From Betaproteobacteria bacterium (GTDB taxonomy: Bacteria > Pseudomonadota > Gammaproteobacteria > Burkholderiales > SG8-41), in NCBI GenBank assembly GCA_023266235.1, contig JAHFRL010000034.1, forward strand, positions 1 through 37,590: DNA of 37,590 nt. Direction: 5' to 3'. The notes beneath the pieces were generated by a model. That model was not told the DNA's origin and did no database searches. It was given only the letters and a program-made list of their open reading frames with translations. Positions 24,247 through 31,300 of the stretch are shown here, one piece after another (the stretch's first letter is position 1; the number at the start of each line of letters is the position of its first letter). The translations under genes and the position numbers were made by a program.

Positions 24247-25293
24247 CTATTCAGCGCGTATCCCTGCCGCCTTGATCACCTTGCCCCACTTGGCGATCTC
24301 GGACTTGATGTAAGCGCCGAATTCATCCGGCGAGCTGCCGACCGGCTCGAAGCCCTGCGCGAGCAGCCGCTCTTTCGTTTCCGGCGCGCTCAGGATCTTC
24401 ACGATTTCGCCGTGCAGCCTCGTCACGACCGGCTTCGGCGTGCGCGCCGGCGCGAGCACGCCGTACCACGTTGCCGCCTCATAATCCTTGACGCCCGTCT
24501 CGGCGATCGTCGGCAACCCGGGCATCGCCTGCGAGCGCCTGGCGCTGGTCACGGCGACCGGTCGCACCTTGCCCGCCTTCACGTGCGGCATCGCCGCCGG
24601 CATGGTCGCGAACATGATCTGCATCTGGCCGGAGAGCAAATCCACGAGCGCGGGCCCGCCGCCTTTGTACGGCACGTGCACGATGTTGATGCCGGCGAGG
24701 ATCGCCAGCAGTTCGCCCGCGAGGTGCGAGGAACTGCCGATCCCCGCGGAAGGATAGTTGAGCGCGCCGGGTTTCGCCGTGGCGAGCGCGATCAGGTCCC
24801 GCACCGTCTTGACGGGCAGCGACGGATGCACGACCAGGATATTCGGCGTCGAGGCAACCAGGCTGACGGGCTCGAAGTCCCTCACCGGATCGAACGCGAG
24901 CTTGCTGTAAAGACTGACGTTGATCGCATTGGGAGCGACATTGCCCATCAGGATCGTGTAGCCGTCCGGCGCCGCCCTGGCGGCGAGTTCGGTGCCGATG
25001 TTGCCCGTCGCGCCGCCGCGATTGTCGACCACCACCGTCTGCCCGAAGCTCTCGCCGAGTTTCTGCGCGACCATGCGCCCGACAATGTCGGTGCCGCCGC
25101 CCGGCGGATAGCCAACGATCATGCGGATCGATTTCGCCGGATAAGTCTGTGCGAGGGCAGCACTACTCGCACATGTGGCGAGAAGAAAAAAACCGAAAAA
25201 CAGACTGGAACCGCCGATGAACACCGATGAACACCGATAACGACTCACGATCATCTCAAAATACCTCATGGCCATCAGTGCTTTGTTTTTCAT
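24247..25293 (-). CDS. Bug/TctC-family solute-binding protein 6 (5' end overlaps a repeat)
   Basis: The 348-aa receptor carries T-Y-P-A-K-S-I-R-M-I-V-G-Y-P-P-G-G-G-T-D, N-R-G-G-A-T-G-N-I-G, F-D-P-V-R-D-F-E-P-V and H-V-P-Y-K-G-G. Its pre-sequence is 48 residues, about twice that of its paralogs, with A-L-A/Q cleavage at 46-49. The ATG at 25293 lies in one arm of a decamer inverted repeat, and residues 18-29 are encoded by the other arm. No Shine-Dalgarno sequence precedes 25293. A GTG at 25224 would give a normal-length but uncharged signal peptide. The repeat has thus remodelled the 5' end. Confidence 0.88.
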   Translation of the reverse strand: MKNKALMAMRYFEMIVSRYRCSSVFIGGSSLFFGFFLLATCASSAALAQTYPAKSIRMIVGYPPGGGTDIVGRMVAQKLGESFGQTVVVDNRGGATGNIGTELAARAAPDGYTILMGNVAPNAINVSLYSKLAFDPVRDFEPVSLVASTPNILVVHPSLPVKTVRDLIALATAKPGALNYPSAGIGSSSHLAGELLAILAGINIVHVPYKGGGPALVDLLSGQMQIMFATMPAAMPHVKAGKVRPVAVTSARRSQAMPGLPTIAETGVKDYEAATWYGVLAPARTPKPVVTRLHGEIVKILSAPETKERLLAQGFEPVGSSPDEFGAYIKSEIAKWGKVIKAAGIRAE

Positions 25294-25311
25294 CGGCGTT
25301 CATCGGCGGTT
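25209..25311 (-). repeat. Decamer inverted-repeat element at the start of Bug gene 6
   Basis: The left arm (25209-25240) is built of three units of about 10 bp (accgccgatga, acaccgatga, acaccgataa). The right arm (25290-25311) is its inverted partner; 21 of 22 aligned bases are complementary. The 49-bp centre holds the first codons of Bug gene 6. The same family occurs at 26447-26586. Confidence 0.85.
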
Positions 25312-25331
25312 AACTTGTATTGGACGTAAGC

Positions 25332-26414
25332 TCACGTTGTCAGCGGCAGCGTGACCGTGCTGCCGCTCGCAGCTGAACGCTGAATCGCGAGCGTCGCTTC
25401 CAGGTTCACGCGCGCTTCCCGCGGCGTCGCCAGCACGCATTGCCTGCCGGTGGCGAGATGGTCGAGCCAGGCGCGCGTTTCGTTGGCGAGCGGGCCCCAG
25501 AAATCTCCGAGCGCCCAGTCCCCCGGCGTGCCGCTGCCCAGAAACACCATGTTGACGTTATGTTCGGGCAGATAGACGTGCGAAACGCCCTGGTTGGAGT
25601 ACATGAGCTGATCGGCGTGATCGTCGTCGAGGATCATCACGCCGTCGGTGCCGAGTATTTCCACGCGCGCCGCGTGGCCGAGCGACGGATATTTTTCGGG
25701 CAGCGCGTAGCTGACTCCCAGATTGACCACGGCGCCATTGGCGTAGGTCAGTATCGCCCAGGTCACGTCGTCGACAGCGTAGCCCGCCTGCTCGAGCACT
25801 CCTTTCTGGCCGCGCGCGAACACCTCGACCGGCGCAGTTCCCTCGAGCAGCCAGTTCATGAGATCGACGTAATAGGTCAAGGCGTCCACCACCGGAGTCG
25901 CTTCCGGGTTGCGCTTCAACATCGCGAGCGCCTGCGAGCGGGAATTGAAAACGCGCGCCGCTGCGCCGACGATTTTGCCGACCCGCCCCTGCACGATCTG
26001 CTCTTTTGCAAGCAGGTAGCGGTCCTTGTAGCGCCGGCTGTAGCCGACGCGCACATTTGCCTTCGCCTTGTTGACCGCGGCGATGATGCGGTCGGCGTCC
26101 TTGAGATTCAGCGCGAGCGGCTTTTCCACCAGCACCGGCTTGCCGAGCTCGATCGCGGCGAGCACCGGCGCCACGTGCTCGCCCTCGCTGGTCGACACGA
26201 TTGCCGCGTTGACTTCGGGCCGGGCAATCACTGCGCGGTTGTCGGCGGAATAAAATTGCGCCCCCACTTTCTCCGCGAGCTTTTGCGCCGCCGCGCGGTC
26301 GAGATCGGATACGGCGATGAAATTCACCGCCGGATGCGCCGCCGCGAGTTCGGCGCGCAGCGTGCCGATGCGGCCCGAGCCGACAATGGCGAGCCCGATT
26401 TGCCTGCGTTCGAT
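25332..26414 (-). CDS. Gfo/Idh/MocA-family oxidoreductase (probable ATC start)
   Basis: About 360 aa. The Rossmann nucleotide-binding segment A-I-V-G-S-G-R-I-G-T-L-R lies upstream of the first NTG start of usual type (GTG at 26327), so that start would delete it. The full frame opens after a TAA at 26418-26420 with ATC-ATC-G-A-A, and GGAGAGGAG sits at ideal spacing (26421-26429); an ATC, or a mutated or misread ATG, is the likely start. The E-K-P-L-A-L motif of the family follows. In the D-x-x-x-H-x-x-D catalytic motif the His is Tyr (D-A-L-T-Y-Y-V-D). The substrate is unknown, probably a polyol or sugar derivative. Confidence 0.8.
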   Translation of the reverse strand: MERRQIGLAIVGSGRIGTLRAELAAAHPAVNFIAVSDLDRAAAQKLAEKVGAQFYSADNRAVIARPEVNAAIVSTSEGEHVAPVLAAIELGKPVLVEKPLALNLKDADRIIAAVNKAKANVRVGYSRRYKDRYLLAKEQIVQGRVGKIVGAAARVFNSRSQALAMLKRNPEATPVVDALTYYVDLMNWLLEGTAPVEVFARGQKGVLEQAGYAVDDVTWAILTYANGAVVNLGVSYALPEKYPSLGHAARVEILGTDGVMILDDDHADQLMYSNQGVSHVYLPEHNVNMVFLGSGTPGDWALGDFWGPLANETRAWLDHLATGRQCVLATPREARVNLEATLAIQRSAASGSTVTLPLTT

Positions 26415-26446
26415 GATTTACTCCTCTCCAGATCAGACCATCATGT

Positions 26447-26586
26447 AACCGCCGATAAACGCCGATAGACGCCGATGAAATACAAAAAACAGAAAAAGCA
26501 GACGATATTTAAAGCGGGCCTGACCGATCTGGTTATAGTAATTCGTTCTTGACCTTATCCGCGTTCATCGGCGTTTATCGGCGGTT
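26447..26586. repeat. 140-bp decamer inverted-repeat element
   Basis: The left arm (26447-26480) has three 10-bp units (cgccgataaa, cgccgataga, cgccgatgaa). The right arm (26564-26586) is the reverse complement; 20 consecutive bases (aaccgccgataaacgccgat) match perfectly. The centre is AT-rich and has no open reading frame. It lies between the Bug gene 7 stop and the ribosome-binding site of the oxidoreductase gene, both on the minus strand. Confidence 0.88.
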
Positions 26587-26604
26587 CCGTATGGTTGCAG
26601 GATG

Positions 26605-27564
26605 CTACTCGATCTTCAGATTCCGCGTCTTGATCACCTTGCCCCACTTCGCCGCTTCGGCCTTGATGAACGTGGCGAATTCCTCGGGGCTGTCGCCGAC
26701 CGGTTCGGCACCTTGCGCGACCAGGCGCTCTCTGACGTCCGGCAATTTGAGGATACGCACGATCTCCCTGTTGAGCTTGTTCACGACGTCCCTGGGCGTG
26801 CCGGCCGGCGCGGCGAAACCGAACCAGCCCGCCGCCTCGTAGCCGGGCAAAGCGGCCTCGGCGATGGTCGGCAGCTCGGGCAGCTGCGCCGAGCGTTTCG
26901 CGGTCGTCACCGCGAGCGGACGCAGCTTGCCGGCCTTGACCTGCGGCAGCGCGGTCGGCATGGCGTCGAACATCGCATGCACCTGGCCGCTGATCATGTC
27001 GATATGCGCGAGCGGGCTCGATTTGTAGGCGACGTGCTCCATGCTGACGCCCGCCATCGACTTGAACAGCTCGGCGGACAGATGGATGGTCCCGCCCGCG
27101 CCCGCTGAGGCGTAAGTGAGCTTGCCCGGATTGGCCTTGCCGTAGGCGATCAGCTCTTTCACCGATTTCGCGGGCAGCGACGGGCTGACGATCAGCACGT
27201 TGGTCGTCTTCACCATGTTCGTGATCGGCGCGAATGCAGTCGCGCTGTCGTACGGCATCTGCGAATACAGGCTCTGGTTGATCGCGAGCACGCTCGCCGC
27301 GCCGAGCACGATGGTGTAGCCGTCCGGCGGCGCTTTCGCGACCAGATCGGTGCCGATGTTGCCGCCCGCCCCGGGGCGATTGTCCACCACCACTTGCTGG
27401 CCCCAGCTCTCGGCCATGCGCGCCGCCATCGTGCGCGCCAGGATATCGGTATTGCTGCCCGCACCGAACGGCACCACCAGGCGGATCGGCTTCGCCGGAT
27501 AATCCGCGGCCGCGGCATAGGGCGCCGCGAACAGCAGCAGAGCGTGCAAGATTAATCGTTTCAT
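26605..27564 (-). CDS. Bug/TctC-family solute-binding protein 7
   Basis: The 319-aa periplasmic receptor has a short signal peptide (M-K-R-L start, A-A-A-A/D cleavage near residue 20). Family motifs are D-Y-P-A-K-P-I-R-L-V-V-P-F-G-A-G-S-N-T-D, N-R-P-G-A-G-G-N-I-G-T-D and H-V-A-Y-K-S, the last replacing H-V-P-Y-K-G. The G-A-G-S-N variant at the ligand loop also departs from A-G-G. ATG 27564 is taken because a further upstream start would add a non-signal N-terminus. It is the first gene of the long minus-strand set and diverges from the TAXI-type gene, so a promoter is expected in 27565-27702. Confidence 0.93.
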   Translation of the reverse strand: MKRLILHALLLFAAPYAAAADYPAKPIRLVVPFGAGSNTDILARTMAARMAESWGQQVVVDNRPGAGGNIGTDLVAKAPPDGYTIVLGAASVLAINQSLYSQMPYDSATAFAPITNMVKTTNVLIVSPSLPAKSVKELIAYGKANPGKLTYASAGAGGTIHLSAELFKSMAGVSMEHVAYKSSPLAHIDMISGQVHAMFDAMPTALPQVKAGKLRPLAVTTAKRSAQLPELPTIAEAALPGYEAAGWFGFAAPAGTPRDVVNKLNREIVRILKLPDVRERLVAQGAEPVGDSPEEFATFIKAEAAKWGKVIKTRNLKIE

Positions 27565-27702
27565 GTATGCTTGAGATAAAAGCACAGCCCGGTCTTTTTC
27601 CGCGTTACGAACCCGTCGCCGATCCCGTGCGCTGATTGTAGACGTACCGCGCCGCACGCGCGAGCGCGTACGCGGGTAATATAAGGCAAGGAGATCTCAC
27701 CC
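27565..27702. promoter_or_regulatory. Divergent promoter region between Bug gene 7 and the TAXI-type gene
   Basis: The spacer separates two divergent genes. It holds an imperfect palindrome around 27643-27673 (CGTAC...GTACG with GC-rich arms) that could be an operator, and a strong AAGGAG (27688-27693) for the GTG start at 27703. No confident -35/-10 pair was found by eye. Confidence 0.4.
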
Positions 27703-29058
27703 GTGCCCGAAAACAACGCGCGAAAGTTTAACCCGCTCCGGTTCCGGGTCAAGATCGTGAACGTCTCGTGGCGCGACCTCGCGGTGACGCTCGGTCCGAT
27801 ACTGCTCGTCAGCGCGGCCGCAATCTGGGTCGCGTTCCATTTCGTGCGTCCCGCGCCGCCCGACATGATTTCGATCACGAGCGGGCCCGAGAACAGCACC
27901 TTTCAGACCACGGCCGAGCAATACCGCAAGATACTCGCGCGCAACGGCGTGAAACTGGAAATTCTGCCGTCGCAAGGCGCGCTCGAAAACCTCACGCGGC
28001 TGAACGATCCCAACTTCCAGGTCGACGTCGGATTTGTCCAGGGCGGGCTCGCCAACGCCGAGCAGACCAACGATCTGGTGTCGCTCGGCAGCGTGTTTTA
28101 CGAGCCGCTCGCGGTGTTTTATCGCTCCGCCAAGCCGTTGAGCCGGCTGTCCGAGCTGCACGGCAAGCGCCTGGCGGTGGGCCATGAAGGCGGCGGGACC
28201 CACGCACTGGCGTTGATTCTGCTCAAGGCGAACGGCATCGACGCGCACGGGCCGACCAAGCTGCTCAACCTGGGCGGCGAAGACGCGGCGCAGGCGCTGC
28301 TCAAGCACAAAGTCGACGCCGCGTTCCTGATGGGGGATTCCGCCTCGCCGCCGATAATGCGCAAGCTCCTGCACACGCCGGGGCTCCGCTTGTTCGATTT
28401 CGCGCAAGCGGAAGCCTACGCGCGCCGCTATCGTTACCTGAGCAAACTGGAAATTCCGATGGGGTCGCTTGATTTCGGCAAAAACATGCCGCGGAAAGAT
28501 CTCTCCCTGATCGGCCCCACGGCGGAACTCGTCGCGCGGCCCGATCTGCACCCGGCGGTGTCCGATCTGCTGATCGAGGCGGCGCGCGAAGTGCACGGCC
28601 GCGCCACGCTGCTGCAGAAGGCGGGCGAGTTTCCCGCGCCGCTCGAGCACGAGTTCCGCATCAGCGACGACGCGGCGCGCTATTACAAATCGGGCAAGAG
28701 TTTTCTGTACCGGTATCTGCCGTTCTGGCTCGCAAGCCTGGCCGATCGCACGCTGGTGGTGCTGGTGCCCATCATTGTCGTGCTGATCCCGGGCATGCGG
28801 ATGGTGCCGGCGCTCTACCGCTGGCGCATCCGTTCGCGCATCTACGAGCACTACGGCGAGTTATTGGCGCTCGAACGGGACACCCTCGCGCAACCGGAGC
28901 CCGGCCAGCGCACGGAATTGCTCAAGCGCCTGGACGACATCGAGAAGCGGGTCAACGAGAGCCGGATTCCGCTCTCGTTCGCCGATCAGTTCTACGTGCT
29001 GCGCCAGCACATCATCTTCGTGCGCGAGCGGCTCGCGGCGGGCACGGCCGGGTCTTGA
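27703..29058 (+). CDS. Membrane-anchored TAXI-family solute-binding protein
   Basis: The 451-aa protein has an N-terminal transmembrane anchor (about 27-47) and a TAXI-type periplasmic binding domain (about 52-340). Its family features are S-G-P-E-N-S-T-F, a T-A-E-Q-Y-R-K segment, L-P-S-Q-G-A-L-E-N-L, and L-H-G-K-R-L-A-V-G-H-E-G-G-G-T. A second transmembrane helix follows near 350-367, then a charged, coiled-coil-like cytoplasmic tail. Canonical TAXI receptors are soluble and paired with a TRAP permease; none is present here. The topology suggests a tethered receptor or a signalling protein. The GTG start has AAGGAG nine nt upstream. It converges on the VOC gene with a 4-bp gap. Confidence 0.85.
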   Translation: MPENNARKFNPLRFRVKIVNVSWRDLAVTLGPILLVSAAAIWVAFHFVRPAPPDMISITSGPENSTFQTTAEQYRKILARNGVKLEILPSQGALENLTRLNDPNFQVDVGFVQGGLANAEQTNDLVSLGSVFYEPLAVFYRSAKPLSRLSELHGKRLAVGHEGGGTHALALILLKANGIDAHGPTKLLNLGGEDAAQALLKHKVDAAFLMGDSASPPIMRKLLHTPGLRLFDFAQAEAYARRYRYLSKLEIPMGSLDFGKNMPRKDLSLIGPTAELVARPDLHPAVSDLLIEAAREVHGRATLLQKAGEFPAPLEHEFRISDDAARYYKSGKSFLYRYLPFWLASLADRTLVVLVPIIVVLIPGMRMVPALYRWRIRSRIYEHYGELLALERDTLAQPEPGQRTELLKRLDDIEKRVNESRIPLSFADQFYVLRQHIIFVRERLAAGTAGS

Positions 29059-29062
29059 GGAA

Positions 29063-29494
29063 TTAAACTTTCGCTTTTTCCGGCGCGGCAACGACGTCCT
29101 TCGCCGCCCCGCCCCACCCGTTCGCCGTGATGTCGACCACGACGCCGTTCGGGTCGCGGTACTTCACTTCGTAAAAGCCGCCGCCCTCAACCGGCTCTCC
29201 CATCCAGTACTTTCCGCCCTGGGCCTCGATCGCCTTCCTCGTCTTGGCGACGTCGTCGACCCAGAAGCCGATGTGATGGATGCCGACGAAATCGCAGCCA
29301 CGGTCCTCGCCGGCGGCCTCGACGGTCTTGTAATCGAGCAGCGCGAGGTTGATCACGCCATCGCTCAGATACACGCCGCGCGCGTTCTCCCAGTCGGTCT
29401 CGCCGACCTTCTTCATCCCGAACACCCGCATGTAGAACTCAGCTGCCTTGTGGGGATCCGGGACTTGCATTGCAATGTGGCGCAGCTTGCCCAT
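29063..29494 (-). CDS. VOC-superfamily (glyoxalase-like) protein
   Basis: The 143-aa protein has the paired beta-alpha-beta-beta-beta modules of the VOC fold. Possible metal ligands are His6 (L-R-H-I-A), the His pair in G-I-H-H-I-G-F and an acidic residue in the final strand (V-V-V-D-I-T), where glyoxalase I has Glu. It resembles lactoylglutathione-lyase-like proteins of unknown substrate. GAGGAG lies before the ATG, and that site overlaps the stop of a small upstream frame, so the two may be coupled. A lysine/alanine-rich C-terminal tail follows the fold. Confidence 0.82.
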   Translation of the reverse strand: MGKLRHIAMQVPDPHKAAEFYMRVFGMKKVGETDWENARGVYLSDGVINLALLDYKTVEAAGEDRGCDFVGIHHIGFWVDDVAKTRKAIEAQGGKYWMGEPVEGGGFYEVKYRDPNGVVVDITANGWGGAAKDVVAAPEKAKV

Positions 29495-29505
29495 GGTTTA
29501 TCTCC

Positions 29506-29694
29506 TCACGCCTGGAAATCGTATTGGGTGCCGGCGGAATTATAGATGATTCGCTTCGGCAGGCGCCGCTGCAGCGCTTCGATGGTCGCAATTCCGCTTT
29601 CCAACAGGGTATTCGATACCTTGATCGTGTGGCAAATAAATGCCGCGATCCCATCCATCTCCTGTGGGTTCGCCATTGATTTGATCCAAGTCAA
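29506..29694 (-). CDS. Small hypothetical protein (uncertain)
   Basis: This frame encodes up to 62 aa from a TTG at 29694, or 56 aa from an ATG at 29676. Its TGA lies in the ribosome-binding site of the VOC gene, an arrangement typical of coupled genes. The protein has a helical, mildly hydrophobic middle (I-A-A-F-I-C-H-T-I-K-V) and no motif I recognise. Neither start has a good Shine-Dalgarno sequence. The longer start lies within an FNR-type box, which argues against it. It may be a real small protein or a fortuitous frame. Confidence 0.3.
   Translation of the reverse strand: MTWIKSMANPQEMDGIAAFICHTIKVSNTLLESGIATIEALQRRLPKRIIYNSAGTQYDFQA
29681..29694 (+). promoter_or_regulatory. FNR/Anr/Dnr-type binding site
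   Basis: TTGATCCAAGTCAA matches the dyad consensus TTGAT-N4-ATCAA with one change; the opposite strand, TTGACTTGGATCAA, fits the TTGAC variant exactly. Its centre is 100 bp upstream of the tolC-like start at 29788. A TAATAG hexamer at 29722-29727 is placed for a promoter activated from about -41 to -46. Oxygen- or NO-responsive control of the efflux operon is inferred. Confidence 0.5.
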
Positions 29695-29787
29695 GATGCG
29701 CGGGCGGTGGCTACCTCAAAGTAATAGCCGCGCAACACGTAAAGCGGGGCGTAATCGGTATTCATCGCTTCCCTTCCCCAACGCCAG

Positions 29788-31275
29788 ATGGCCACGGCAA
29801 AGAAAATTCGCGGGTTACTTGTGGACGCAGCGAAAGCTAAGGCGATCGTTCGGATCGCCTCGCTGACGCTCGCCCTGGCGGCGGGATCGCCGGCGGTCGC
29901 GCAGACGTCGGCAGTAGACAGCTACGATCCGCTGTCGGTCCACGCGCTTGCGCCGAAATCCCAGCTCGGTGACGTGGACGCTGCTTCGATCTGCAATTTC
30001 AGCGGGCAGAGCGGACGCGCGTTGTCGCTCGCCGACGTGGTGGACAGGGCGCTTTGCAACAATCCGCAGACTCACGCGGCATGGGCGAACGCGCGGGCGC
30101 AGGCTGCGCAGGTCGGGATCGCGCGCTCGGCATACCTGCCGACGCTTACCGGCACCGGGTCGGTGACCCTGAACGAGACCAACGGAGGCGTGCGATCCGC
30201 GGGCGCGCAAATAAGCAACGCCACACGCTATACGCAAGAAACCGCCGGGCTGACCCTTGGTTATCTGCTCTATGATTTCGGCGCGCGCAAGGCGAGCCTC
30301 GAGAGCGCGCTGCAAACGCTCTCCGCCCTGAATTTCACGCAGGACGCCGCCGTCCAATCGGTGTTCCTGAAAGCGGAGCAGGCTTACTACCAGCTGTTCG
30401 CCGCGCAGGCTGCGGTCGTGTCGTCGAAGGAAGCGGAACGTTCCGGCCTGGAAAGCTTCAAGGCCGCCGCGGCGCGCCTTGACGCCGGAGCAGGAACCAT
30501 CGCCGATAAACTGCAGGCCCAGACCGCGTACTCGCAAGCAGTCCTCAATCGCATCCAGGCCGAAGGCAATTCCAAAAATGCGCAAGGCGTTCTCGCGAAC
30601 GTCATGGGGCTGGACGCGCATCAGCCGCTGGATGTCATTACTCCCGAAATTCGGCAGCCCGACGCCGCGTTCGAGCGTGACTTGAGTCAACTGATCGACG
30701 ATGCGCGCAAGCGGCGCCCGGATCTCGCTGCCGCGGAAGCGCAGGTCAAGGCCGCGCGCGCCAACATCGACGCGGCGAAAGCCGCGGGTTTGCCGACGCT
30801 TTCGCTCGCGGGCGGCTTCAACTATACCGATTCGAACAGTTTCGATCCGTTCCGCACGTCTTCATTGGGCGTGACGGTCAGCATCCCGTTGTTTACCGGA
30901 TTCAACCGGACCTATCAGGTGCAATCGGCGCAGGCCAGGCTCGAAAACCAGATCGCGGCGAGGAACACGGTGAGCCTGCAGATCGCCCTCGATGTGTGGC
31001 AGGCCTACCAGAACCTCGCCACCGGGACGCAGTCCGTGAGAAGCAGCGCGGACCTGGTGGCGAGCGCCACCGAGTCGGAGCGCGTTGCGCTGGGGCGCTA
31101 CAAGGCGGGCGCGGGAACCATCATCGATCTGCTGAACGCCCAGTCGGCGCTCGCGAGTGCGCGCCTGCAGAACATCCAGGCGCTGTATAACTGGTACATC
31201 GCGAAAGCGACGCTCGCCCAATCGCTGGGGCAGCTCGATCTGACGGAATTGGGCGCGCTGCAATCGAAACCATGA
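29788..31275 (+). CDS. TolC-family outer-membrane efflux protein
   Basis: The 495-aa protein has an export signal (hydrophobic about 20-38, V-A-Q cleavage) and two TolC repeat halves. Typical segments are A-W-A-N-A-R-A-Q-A, S-A-Y-L-P-T-L-T-G-T-G-S-V in half one and A-A-G-L-P-T-L-S-L-A-G-G-F-N-Y then V-S-I-P-L-F-T-G-F in half two. A-G-A-G-T-I-x-D-x-L-x-A-Q occurs in both halves, showing the internal duplication. It forms the trimeric outer-membrane channel for the downstream MacA/MacB-type pump. The ATG has no strong Shine-Dalgarno sequence. The gene opens a plus-strand operon of six. Confidence 0.92.
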   Translation: MATAKKIRGLLVDAAKAKAIVRIASLTLALAAGSPAVAQTSAVDSYDPLSVHALAPKSQLGDVDAASICNFSGQSGRALSLADVVDRALCNNPQTHAAWANARAQAAQVGIARSAYLPTLTGTGSVTLNETNGGVRSAGAQISNATRYTQETAGLTLGYLLYDFGARKASLESALQTLSALNFTQDAAVQSVFLKAEQAYYQLFAAQAAVVSSKEAERSGLESFKAAAARLDAGAGTIADKLQAQTAYSQAVLNRIQAEGNSKNAQGVLANVMGLDAHQPLDVITPEIRQPDAAFERDLSQLIDDARKRRPDLAAAEAQVKAARANIDAAKAAGLPTLSLAGGFNYTDSNSFDPFRTSSLGVTVSIPLFTGFNRTYQVQSAQARLENQIAARNTVSLQIALDVWQAYQNLATGTQSVRSSADLVASATESERVALGRYKAGAGTIIDLLNAQSALASARLQNIQALYNWYIAKATLAQSLGQLDLTELGALQSKP

Positions 31276-31300
31276 TCCATGCCATCAGGCTGCGTTCCAC

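Noticed and set aside
27697..28851. Minus-strand frame (384 codons) opposite the TAXI-type gene
   Set aside because: It is a compositional shadow; the plus-strand gene has membrane helices, TAXI motifs and a good ribosome-binding site.
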